From: Niabella ginsenosidivorans | GTDB taxonomy: Bacteria > Bacteroidota > Bacteroidia > Chitinophagales > Chitinophagaceae | Direction: 5' to 3' | Length of the DNA stretch: 64,000 nucleotides | Assembly (NCBI RefSeq): GCF_001654455.1 | Contig: NZ_CP015772.1 | Coordinates: 2,418,001 to 2,482,000, forward strand | Shown: one piece after another, positions 1 through 7,774 of the stretch | How the letters are laid out: each line of letters opens with the position of its first letter | How positions within the stretch are numbered: position 1 is the stretch's first letter | Program-made: the position numbers and the translations under genes | The notes under the pieces: model-generated | What the model was told of the DNA's origin: nothing | What the model saw: the letters and a program-made list of their open reading frames with translations, nothing else | Databases searched by the model: none

Positions 1-1
1 C

Positions 2-2266
2 CGCCCGGTACAGGTAAAAACACTCAATCATACAGGTGGGGTGGATGTAGCCACCACTCAATACAGCTGGGCTGGCCAGCCATTGACGGTACTCAGCCGT
101 CAAACCAAGGGAGGTGCAGACGCCACTTCTGTATTAACTATAACCAGGAATACTTATGATGCATTGGGCCGTGTGGTAAAGGCGACCAATCAGATCAAGA
201 GAGATGGGGGGGCATTGAGTGCGGAAAAAGTCCTCGCGATCAATAAATACGATGAGCTGGGTCAGCTAACCACCAAAACATTGGGAGCAACAGATGCCAC
301 AGGTACAACAGGCGTAGAAAAGCAGGTATATGAATACAATATCCGGGGTTGGCTGCTGGGGATGAACCGGGCTTATGTGAATAGTGCCACGGGAGCAACG
401 ACCAATTTCTTTGGTTATGACCTGTCCTATGACAAAGCCAATAATAATATAGCGGGTCAAACCAATGTTGCTATCAGCAACTATAGTAACCTTCAATATA
501 ATGGCAACATAGCAGGTATGAGCTGGCGAGGACAGAGCAACAGCGCACCGATCAGGAGGTACAGTTTCAGTTATGACAATACCAACCGGTTGCTGAAGGC
601 GGACTTTGGTCAGCTGAGTGGAAGTGCTTATGTAGCTACCACAGCGATGGATTATAGTGTAAAAATGGGCAGTACAGGAACAGATGTCAATGTGGCCTAT
701 GATTACAATGGTAATATTAAGGGGATGCTGCAAAGAGGTGTGTACAACAATACTGCCATTGATATGGATAAGCTGGTGTATAGTTACCTGCCGGGCAGTA
801 GTAAGCTGGCTAAGGTCACGGAAACCGGGGTAAACACAAAGACCTATGGGTTGAGTGATTTTAATGACGGAACTAATGGTACAGCTGATGATTATGCGTA
901 TGACTTAAACGGGAATTTGACAAAAGACCAGAATAAAAGTATCAGTAGTATAACGTATAATATCTTAAATTTACCGGAACAAATCACGGTAACGGGCAAA
1001 GGAACGATCAGTTACCAGTATGATGCGGCAGGTAATAAATTACAGAAGAAGGTAACAGAGGGATCAGCGACAAAGATAACGGATTACCTGGGTGGAATGA
1101 TTTTTGAAAATAGTGTATTACAGCATATAGGCACTGAAGAAGGACGAATGCGTCCGACAACACCAACGGCTACCACATTTGTGACGGATTATTTTCTGAA
1201 AGATCACCTGGGCAATGTCAGAGCAATGGTACAGGAGAATAAAACCTTGCTTGAAGAGACCCATTATTATCCGTTCGGGTTGGTACAAAGAGGAATATCC
1301 ACGCAGGCCTCAGGGATTTTAGCTAATAAGGATAAAACGTTCCAGGGGCAGAAGTTTGATGATGACTTAGGGCTGAACTATTACAGCTACAAATACCGTA
1401 ATCATGATCCGCAGATAGGGAGGTTTATAGAAATAGACCCATTAAGTCCCAAATATGCACACAATAGCCCCTACGCATTTAGCGAAAACAAGGTAACTAC
1501 CCATATTGAGTTGGAAGGTCTTGAAGGTGAATGGATGGGATTTGTCATAAACAAAGCTCGAAAAGAAATAGAACGAAAAGAAGGACCTAGTGCTGCCAGA
1601 GAATATGATAGAGGAGTGAGAACAGGTGGAGCAATCACGGGTGCTGCGTTAATAGATGTTTTTGTAACTAAAGGTTGGGCTACTAGGATATTACTTGCAT
1701 CACAGACGGCAAGTTTATTTGAACATAATAGGCTTGATCCTAATACTCCTCAGGGGCAAGCACAGCAGCAAAGATTTAAAGATAATGCTACTGATTTGTT
1801 TATATCGGCCGGAACCGGCTATATGTTGGGGAAATCAATCAATGTACTAACATCGTTAATGACAGAGGCCGGAAGTTTAGTTACAAAAACTTTTAGTTCT
1901 AGTTCAATTAGGTTTTCTCAATCTTCTGTTAATGGATTAGATGATATTGTTACATCGATGAAACAAAGTGGATGGAAAGGAGATCCTATTGATATTGTAA
2001 AGATGGAGGACGGCATGTATACGACAGTAGATAATACGAGGTTACTAGCTGCTCAAGTTGCCGGAATTGATGTGCAGGCTACAGCTCATGGTTTTGATGA
2101 TGCTATATCAGCGGAAGTGGCAAAACGATTTATCGGTAAGGATGGATCATTGCCTGCTACATGGGGTGAAGCAGTTCAAAATAGAATACAAAGTCAAAAA
2201 AAATCATTTCGTACTCAGTATGAAAACGGGAGTTTTGTTAATCCAAATGTGGGGTCAGGAAATTGA
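2..2266 (+). CDS. Rhs/YD-repeat polymorphic toxin, 5'-truncated by window edge
   Basis: The frame is already open at the window edge, so the N-terminus lies upstream; a GTG at 41 is only an internal codon. YD-type repeats (for example YDALGRVVKATNQ and YDLNGNLTKD) run to about 1080. The Rhs-associated core follows, with DHLGNVR at 1202 and GRFIEIDPLSPKY near 1420-1450. After it comes a variable tail of about 250 residues that starts around 1500. Rhs proteins form a beta-shell that encloses and releases a C-terminal toxin. The last 110 residues (from about 1927) contain DGMYTTVDNTRLLAA at about 2010-2055, which looks like the ParB/sulfiredoxin-type fold used by some polymorphic toxins; this assignment is inferred from pattern alone. 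No same-strand gene follows, and a convergent gene begins 5 bases after the stop. Confidence 0.9.
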   Translation, partial: RPVQVKTLNHTGGVDVATTQYSWAGQPLTVLSRQTKGGADATSVLTITRNTYDALGRVVKATNQIKRDGGALSAEKVLAINKYDELGQLTTKTLGATDATGTTGVEKQVYEYNIRGWLLGMNRAYVNSATGATTNFFGYDLSYDKANNNIAGQTNVAISNYSNLQYNGNIAGMSWRGQSNSAPIRRYSFSYDNTNRLLKADFGQLSGSAYVATTAMDYSVKMGSTGTDVNVAYDYNGNIKGMLQRGVYNNTAIDMDKLVYSYLPGSSKLAKVTETGVNTKTYGLSDFNDGTNGTADDYAYDLNGNLTKDQNKSISSITYNILNLPEQITVTGKGTISYQYDAAGNKLQKKVTEGSATKITDYLGGMIFENSVLQHIGTEEGRMRPTTPTATTFVTDYFLKDHLGNVRAMVQENKTLLEETHYYPFGLVQRGISTQASGILANKDKTFQGQKFDDDLGLNYYSYKYRNHDPQIGRFIEIDPLSPKYAHNSPYAFSENKVTTHIELEGLEGEWMGFVINKARKEIERKEGPSAAREYDRGVRTGGAITGAALIDVFVTKGWATRILLASQTASLFEHNRLDPNTPQGQAQQQRFKDNATDLFISAGTGYMLGKSINVLTSLMTEAGSLVTKTFSSSSIRFSQSSVNGLDDIVTSMKQSGWKGDPIDIVKMEDGMYTTVDNTRLLAAQVAGIDVQATAHGFDDAISAEVAKRFIGKDGSLPATWGEAVQNRIQSQKKSFRTQYENGSFVNPNVGSGN

Positions 2267-2271
2267 TTTTT

Positions 2272-2811
2272 CTAAAAGTCAAATGCGAAATTTTCTTTTA
2301 AATAGTGTTGAAGTGTTGTAGTAGATGATAACCGTACAACGATTTCTTCATTCCAGTCAACGAGGATTAATTTAAATTGTTTTCCTAATATAGTTAGGGC
2401 TTGTAAAAGTTTAGAGTTGCTCGTTTCTCTCGGGAGATCAGCCGATTGGCTCATCCAAATATTATTAACAATATTAAGTTTTGTTTCAAAAAATAAGGCG
2501 AACCGTTCAAAGCCAAGGGCCATGATGTTTTCTTTGAGAATTTCTGTTTTATTATATCCTGTAATTACAGTGTCAAATTTTTTGATTGTAAATGGGCTTA
2601 AAACATTTTCTATAATATCCATATGAATTCTTAAAACTTCGGTTTTAATGGCTTGCTCTTTTCTTTCTGTAATATTTATAAACCCATATTTAGAGGGTTC
2701 TTCCTGTATGAAATTTTGATCAATGTCTTTACGTGTGCCAAAGTAGTTTTCTTCCGGTATTAGTTCAATTTGTCGGTAAAAATCTTCGTGGAAAAATATA
2801 CTGTTGTTCAT
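2272..2811 (-). CDS. Uncharacterised 179-residue protein, candidate immunity protein for the adjacent Rhs toxin
   Basis: A soluble, acidic protein with no signal peptide or membrane segment, beginning MNNSIFFHEDFYRQIELIPEE. It ends 5 bases from the stop of the Rhs gene but on the opposite strand, and starts 14 bases downstream of an XRE-type regulator, so the two probably share a transcript. Its size, lack of export signal and position next to a variable toxin tail fit an immunity protein. Immunity genes usually follow the toxin on the same strand, so the orientation is unusual and the role is inference. The aromatic-rich N-terminus resembles proteins I associate with Bacteroidota Rhs loci, but I cannot name a family. 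Confidence 0.7.
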   Translation of the reverse strand: MNNSIFFHEDFYRQIELIPEENYFGTRKDIDQNFIQEEPSKYGFINITERKEQAIKTEVLRIHMDIIENVLSPFTIKKFDTVITGYNKTEILKENIMALGFERFALFFETKLNIVNNIWMSQSADLPRETSNSKLLQALTILGKQFKLILVDWNEEIVVRLSSTTTLQHYLKENFAFDF

Positions 2812-2825
2812 AAATAATGCTTTTC

Positions 2826-3158
2826 TTATTGTTGCGCGTAAGCTTTTTTAGCCTTATCTCTAAAGAATGCGTCCATAAGGACGAGCAGATGAGCCTGTTC
2901 ATCTTCGGGTTGCTGTTGGATATCAACCATTCGTTTTACTATGTTTTTCTCCGGGGACAGGTCGGTATTATCAGTTAGGTAGCCTAATGATACTTCGGGG
3001 GTGTCAGTGATTTTGGCAGCTACTTCAATAGAGGGATTTACTTCATCGCGTTCATAGCGTCCCATGGTAACGAGAATCGTTCCGATAGCCTTGGCCAGGT
3101 CTTCCTGGCTCACGTTTTTTATTTTGCGAACATCGCCCAGTCGTTTACCAAAACTCAT
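2826..3158 (-). CDS. XRE-family helix-turn-helix transcriptional regulator
   Basis: A 110-residue protein with a Cro/C1-type helix-turn-helix in its first 65 residues (FGKRLGDVRKIKNVSQEDLA, then GRYERDEVNPSIEVAAKI) and a short helical tail. The ATG at 3158 is preferred over an upstream in-frame start at 3212, because the extra 18 residues are hydrophobic and precede the HTH family's usual MSFGKRL start. The protein probably binds DNA as a dimer and regulates itself and the following gene, whose start lies 14 bases downstream on the same strand. Small XRE proteins of this kind are common beside mobile or toxin loci in Bacteroidota. No operator was recognised upstream. Confidence 0.85.
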   Translation of the reverse strand: MSFGKRLGDVRKIKNVSQEDLAKAIGTILVTMGRYERDEVNPSIEVAAKITDTPEVSLGYLTDNTDLSPEKNIVKRMVDIQQQPEDEQAHLLVLMDAFFRDKAKKAYAQQ

Positions 3159-3350
3159 ACAGGTATGCTTTAAAAACAATAGGAAAAAGGTTGTTTGAGC
3201 AAATTTAAGCATTAATGGAATCCCATAGCAAATAGTAGATAAAAGATCTTTGTTTATGGATAAAGATATGCTTAAGCGTCACCATTTTTTGGGTGCAAAT
3301 TTTCGCTAATGAGGGAATAAAAGGAACTTTATTGTCAAAATTCCACAGTT

Positions 3351-3440
3351 ATGACAAAAGAACAATATTTAGCAGCGGCCGAAGCCCGTTACGATGAGTT
3401 AAAAGCGCTAGGTAAATTGGAGAGTTTTTATGATTATGAG
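3351..3440 (+). pseudogene. N-terminal stub of an insertion-sequence transposase
   Basis: The 30 codons from the ATG at 3351 (MTKEQYLAAAEARYDELKAL, then GKLESFYDYE) look like the start of a Bacteroidota transposase; the IS family is not certain. The similarity stops at about 3440, where outer-membrane receptor sequence begins in another frame. No further transposase domain, catalytic residues or terminal inverted repeats were found, so only a stub remains. Confidence 0.45.
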
Positions 3441-4279
3441 GTATTATGTCAATCCCGAGCATCCTATTTACAAAAGCGATGGGTACAATTATACTCAGCC
3501 TTTTCCAAATCTGAGGCTTACCTATAAGCTAAGTGATAATAACAGACTTTCTTTCTTTTACAACCGAAGGGGTGATCGCTCAAATAAAGTAGATATACGT
3601 ATTTTTCCCAAATATGATGATGCGGAAATTATTAAAGTGGGAAAACCTACATTGCGACCGCAGTTTACCAATTCTTTTGACTTGGGATATAAGTCTAATT
3701 GGCAAGATGGCTATTTCTTTTCCTCACTCTATCATAAACGTATGAATGCCACGATCACCCGAATTAGTAGCACTGTGCGGGGTAGTGATATTATCTACAA
3801 CATTTTTCAGAACGCTGGTAAAAGTTGTAACACTCGGATAGAATTTATAGTGTCGCAGAAAGTCGTGCCGTGGCTTTACTTTAAATCTTAATTTAAATGG
3901 CTATCAGAACATAATCGATTCATTCTTGGTCGTAAATTTATATCCGATTAAAAATACCTTTACTGCCGCCAGAGAGGATCTGTTTTCTGGAAACGTGAAC
4001 TAAACGCGGTCTTCCATTTTTCAAGGCAATTGGATGCACAACTCATGGCAATCTATCAGGCTCCCGATCTTGTGCCACAAGGCAAAACGTTTTCCCGTTT
4101 TTCAATAGATATAAGTGTTAAAAAAGGTATTCAACGGGGCAGAGTTTATTCCTCAATGCTACGGACATGCCAATACACTTAATCTTAAAAAGGAAGTGCG
4201 TGGGAATGGATTTCGCTACATTAGCAGAGATTATTACGAGACCCAAGTATTTCGCGTGAGGTATGGGTATAAATTTTGA
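3441..4279 (+). pseudogene. C-terminal beta-barrel remnant of an outer-membrane (TonB-receptor-like) protein
   Basis: The open part to 3891 encodes barrel-type sequence (YTQPFPNLRLTYKLSDNNRL, LRPQFTNSFDLGYKSNW). Barrel coding continues in shifted frames: LNLNGYQN at about 3890, then a stop at about 4000, then NAVFHFSRQLDAQLMAIYQ, and finally YGHANTLNLKKEVRGNG ending in VFRVRYGYKF and a stop at 4277-4279. A terminal aromatic Phe strand is the classic outer-membrane insertion signal, so the natural C-terminus is present but at least two or three frameshifts or stops interrupt it. The plug and carboxypeptidase-regulatory domains are missing. It is fused directly to the transposase stub, probably by deletion. 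Confidence 0.75.
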
Positions 4280-4734
4280 TTTTAAGAATTCGAACTATGT
4301 GCATGGAGATTTCGTCTCTGAAAGGCCTTATATCTTGATATTTTGAGATGTAAATACCGTTGTATGCGAAAAATCGCATTGATGAGATAGTGAGCAGGAA
4401 AAAGTTTCATGCTATTTTCGCTCTACGGCGGTTTGACGTAGACAAAAATAACGGTATATGTTTATAGGGCCTTAGGTGTAAAGATATGATAGTTTGCTGT
4501 TCTGATAATGGGCCACCTGGCCGAATAAATCAAATCAGCTGTATCGGAAGGTATATTCGAACTTCAATTTGTCAAATTGAGCTTTGGAAAGACAATTAGC
4601 TTCAAATGAATTAATCCGCGTTGCCAGAAATAAACACCGAATTGCAAAAGCGATCAAAAAGAATTAACTTAGCTATAATTAAGTTCTTTAACATCTTCGG
4701 AAAGATTCATGTGCAAATTTTGTGCAAATTCTTT
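4280..4734. other. Non-coding stretch without a recognised gene
   Basis: About 450 bases between the barrel remnant and tRNA-Leu with no convincing reading frame. Just before the tRNA terminator, GTGCAAATT occurs twice, at 4711-4719 and 4722-4730, an 11-base tandem period. Confidence 0.5.
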
Positions 4735-4767
4735 AAAAATAAAAAAGGCTCACTTTCGTGAACCTTT
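4735..4767 (-). terminator. Rho-independent terminator downstream of tRNA-Leu
   Basis: Read on the minus strand, GGTTCAC-GAAA-GTGAGCC forms a seven-pair stem with one mismatch and a tetraloop, followed by a T-rich run. It lies 20 bases past the 3' end of tRNA-Leu. Confidence 0.75.
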
Positions 4768-4786
4768 CCATCTGATTGATCATCAG

Positions 4787-4872
4787 TGCCCCAGGCGGGA
4801 CTTGAACCCGCACGGACATTGCTGCCCACAGGATTTTAAGTCCTGCGTGTCTACCAATTCCACCACCAGGGC
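4787..4872 (-). tRNA. tRNA-Leu (anticodon UAA)
   Basis: An 86-base class II tRNA. On the minus strand the acceptor GCCCTGG pairs with the 3' CCTGGGGC before discriminator A. The anticodon arm is CAGGA-CTTAAAA-TCCTG, giving anticodon UAA. A long variable arm (GTGGGCAGCAATGTCC region) and the T-arm GGTTCAAGTCC are present. CCA is not encoded. It reads UUA codons. Confidence 0.95.
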
Positions 4873-4961
4873 AATAAAAAAAAGTTATCAGTTACCAGTG
4901 ATCAGCTATTAGTAAATCATTCCAATAACAAATACTTATAACGAATAACTTTTTAAAAGAG

Positions 4962-5034
<73 letters not shown>

Positions 5035-5127
5035 ATTGTTAAGAACTTTTCCTGTAACGGCTTTGTTACTTAAGGGGTTGCAAATATAAGCGATTTATTG
5101 TTCCGACAAAAAAAATTGCTGAAAATT

Positions 5128-5373
5128 TTATTTATATTTCGGAGTATATAAAGTGCTTTCCTGAATGGTTACTTTTGGCTTTTCAAATCTTTTTGTGTAA
5201 AGACGGTAACAGCCTCCCCATGTAAATAAAATAAGGCAGGTAATAGTTAAATAAAACAGGTATGCAGAAGAAGAAACCCAGCTAAATTTAAAATCCTTTC
5301 TCTGTGCCTGATGTAATTCCTGTTCGTATTCCTGCTCCTTAATATGCTCTACATCATCATACTTATGTTCCAT
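5128..5373 (-). CDS. Small single-pass membrane protein, function unknown
   Basis: An 81-residue protein with a charged, Glu-rich N-terminus (about residues 1-28), one hydrophobic helix (about 35-56, SAYLFYLTITCLILFTWGG) and a basic tail. The topology suggests a single-pass inner-membrane protein with no signal cleavage. It lies 38 bases downstream of the glycosyltransferase on the same strand and could be co-transcribed with it. No family is recognised. Confidence 0.6.
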   Translation of the reverse strand: MEHKYDDVEHIKEQEYEQELHQAQRKDFKFSWVSSSAYLFYLTITCLILFTWGGCYRLYTKRFEKPKVTIQESTLYTPKYK

Positions 5374-5411
5374 GCTTCTTGTTTTGTGTCACAAAAATAA
5401 GGATCTATTCA

Positions 5412-6446
5412 TTAATTTTTAACATCTTTCGTAACAATTTCAGAGAACTTTTTTTTACCCTTTACAAAATGTTCCCATGCAATATTCTTCTTCAGCAACC
5501 CGTGCAAGACTGCTTTTTTATTTTTGGGAAAAACACTTTTCTTTTGATCTGCCAGCATCCATTTTATAAAAGACAGGTGCGCGCTTGCCACTGCTATAAA
5601 ATAACCGCCATCGCCACCCAGCAGGCTTTTGAATGCAGAAATGCCGTCAAGAACGGCCCTGAAGCCAATCACATATATCCTTCTCCAGCCGATCATATTC
5701 TTGAACATCATAATATGGTTGTTGCGGAAATTCAAATAGGTCTTCAGTGAATTGCCTTTGGGCAAGGTACCACCGCCTACATGATAAACAACGGACTGCG
5801 GGCAGGAACTGATCTTATAGCCTGCCAACTGTATGCGCCAGCACAGGTCAATTTCTTCCTGATGTGCAAAAAAATAAGGATCAAAACCGCCCGCTTCATG
5901 AAATACCCCCGAGCGGATAAACAGGGCAGCCCCGCTGGCCCAGAATAATAAGGAAGGGGCATCATATTGTCCTTCATCCGTTTCACAAAAATCAAATACA
6001 CGTCCCTTGGCAAAGGGATAGCAAAGATGATCCATCCATCCGCCCGCAGCGCCGGCATATTCAAAATAATGAGGATGACGAAAAGACAGGATCTTGGGCT
6101 GACAGGCCGCAATGGAAGTATCGGCTTCCAGCAGGTTTACCAACGGGGTAATAAAACCTTCGGTAACCTGCACATCAGAATTTAATAACAGGTAGTAATC
6201 TGCTGAAACCTGCTCCAAGGCAAGGTTATAGCCTTTGGCAAAGCCATGGTTCTCTGTAAAACGGATAATGGTAATACCTGGAAAATTTTGCTCCAGAAAG
6301 GCAACGGAGGTATCCGTAGAACCATTATCTGCTACCACCACTTGAAGATTGCTGTAATGGGTCTGCATTACGGCAGGAAGAAACTGTTCAAGATACTTCC
6401 TGCCGTTCCAGTTTAAGATAACGATTGCAATTGACGGTACAGCCAT
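5412..6446 (-). CDS. Family 2 glycosyltransferase
   Basis: A 344-residue GT-A fold glycosyltransferase that transfers a sugar from a nucleotide donor, probably to an envelope polysaccharide or lipid. The nucleotide-binding start is SIAIVILNWNGRKYLEQFLP, with VVADNGSTDTS at about 37-47. The metal/sugar motif LLLNSDVQ is at about 87-93. EEIDLCWR downstream is typical of rhamnosyltransferase-like GT2 proteins (WbbL type). The C-terminus is amphipathic. The ATG at 6446 is preferred: an in-frame start at 6593 would add 49 residues not seen in GT2 proteins. It has no other sugar genes nearby, so acceptor and donor are unknown. Confidence 0.92.
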   Translation of the reverse strand: MAVPSIAIVILNWNGRKYLEQFLPAVMQTHYSNLQVVVADNGSTDTSVAFLEQNFPGITIIRFTENHGFAKGYNLALEQVSADYYLLLNSDVQVTEGFITPLVNLLEADTSIAACQPKILSFRHPHYFEYAGAAGGWMDHLCYPFAKGRVFDFCETDEGQYDAPSLLFWASGAALFIRSGVFHEAGGFDPYFFAHQEEIDLCWRIQLAGYKISSCPQSVVYHVGGGTLPKGNSLKTYLNFRNNHIMMFKNMIGWRRIYVIGFRAVLDGISAFKSLLGGDGGYFIAVASAHLSFIKWMLADQKKSVFPKNKKAVLHGLLKKNIAWEHFVKGKKKFSEIVTKDVKN

Positions 6447-6680
6447 GGGCTGCAAAGATTCAAAAAATAATGGAAGCAATTCACAATCAAACGGCTTTAT
6501 CTTTTTCAACCAGTGTTTTTTAACAAAAGCAAACTGGGAAAAAAGCAGCATACGGCGGAAAAATGTCACACTTTTTATGCAGGCGGGTTCCATGCGCCCA
6601 CTCCCCTGGAGCGCCTGTCGTGAGGCACAACTATTTTCTTCAAAACGATGTTACAAAGCCCGAAACCAATAGACACTGCC

Positions 6681-7463
6681 TCAGTTTTCAGACTTAATCA
6701 GTTGCTCCACGCCTATCCCATGTTCACGGACGATCATGGCTGAAACCTCACCTTCCTGCGTTTTGAACTCGAAGATCAGATCCCGCTCTTTAGCAAAAAA
6801 TAAATGCCGGCTTAAAGGGTAAACAGTCATTTGTTTATTATCCGCCAGATGCAGTTCCAGGGCATTGTTCCCGGCGATCACGCGGATCTTATTTTGAGGT
6901 CCCTTATATGATCCCGCAAAAGATTGCAGAGCTGCCCGGGATAACACAATCGCTTTTCGTTTGTTGACATAAGGTGCCTGCTGATGATCGAAACTGAACA
7001 CCCGGCCCAACTTCCATTTATCCCCATCCAGCAACCACAGATCTGCATACTGCGCCAGCCCATCCGCATACTCGTCCTTCCCCGGTTCTCTGATATAAAA
7101 CAAATGCTTCCCGGTAAAAAGCATCCCATATAACTTTCCATCTTTTTTCATCGGATACACGCCTTCACTCCCTGCTACTTTCTCGCGTCGCAAATGAAAA
7201 GCATCCAGGCTGCCGCATAAACCCTTGCGGATAGAAACTTCAAATGCAGAATCACCCCTGGTAATACCACCCTTATCATGAAAAAACTCGATATCATGAG
7301 CGGTAAGTGCCATCATTGCCGGCACATCACAATGGTTATAAGCATTCCAAAAGCTGCTGTCCGCTGTTTTAGCCGAACGTATGGCTAATTTATCTCCCCG
7401 TTGCGCGAAGGCGCGTTGTGCCAATATAAAAAAGAAAGCTACCAGGATAGAACGGTATATCAT
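6681..7463 (-). CDS. Exported NTF2-like (DUF4440/SnoaL-type) protein
   Basis: A 260-residue protein with a Sec signal peptide (MIYRSILVAFFFILAQRAFA, cleavage before QRG). An NTF2-like cone domain follows at about residues 30-155 (SSFWNAYNHCDVPAMMALTA, LWLLDGDKWKLGRVFSFDHQ), typical of DUF4440. A second beta-rich domain at about 165-255 (LQSFAGSYKGPQNKIRVIAG) resembles the C-terminal DUF3471-like module of Bacteroidota periplasmic proteins. Such proteins bind small hydrophobic ligands or have unknown enzymatic roles; no catalytic residues are assigned. Confidence 0.8.
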   Translation of the reverse strand: MIYRSILVAFFFILAQRAFAQRGDKLAIRSAKTADSSFWNAYNHCDVPAMMALTAHDIEFFHDKGGITRGDSAFEVSIRKGLCGSLDAFHLRREKVAGSEGVYPMKKDGKLYGMLFTGKHLFYIREPGKDEYADGLAQYADLWLLDGDKWKLGRVFSFDHQQAPYVNKRKAIVLSRAALQSFAGSYKGPQNKIRVIAGNNALELHLADNKQMTVYPLSRHLFFAKERDLIFEFKTQEGEVSAMIVREHGIGVEQLIKSEN

Positions 7464-7774
7464 TTATAAGATTTTAGAGCAATTTCCAAACCTTGACAGG
7501 AGATCCGGTCATGGCCTGATCTTAAATCAAAGATATCTTCTGTCTATATCTGGCTGTACCCGGTTTCGGCCAAATGCCATTTTAAAAATGCCAGGTAACA
7601 ATAAAAGCGGTAAAAGGGGGTAACTTGTTGAACACTATAGCTGTCAAAGTGTATGATGCCGGATCTATCATTTGGGCTCTTGAAAGGATGTACAGATCCC
7701 TATCTACAAACGATTCAGCCGGCAAAAACCTTGATGGCCTGTTAGTACCGGCAGGTAAACCCCGTTTCATTATT
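7464..7774. other. Intergenic stretch, no recognised gene
   Basis: About 310 bases between two leftward genes. Short open frames on either strand have no recognisable content, and no clear terminator or promoter was seen. Confidence 0.5.

Noticed and set aside
4709-4912. A 67-codon frame running through tRNA-Leu
   Set aside because: It overlaps the terminator and the whole tRNA, so it cannot be a real protein gene.
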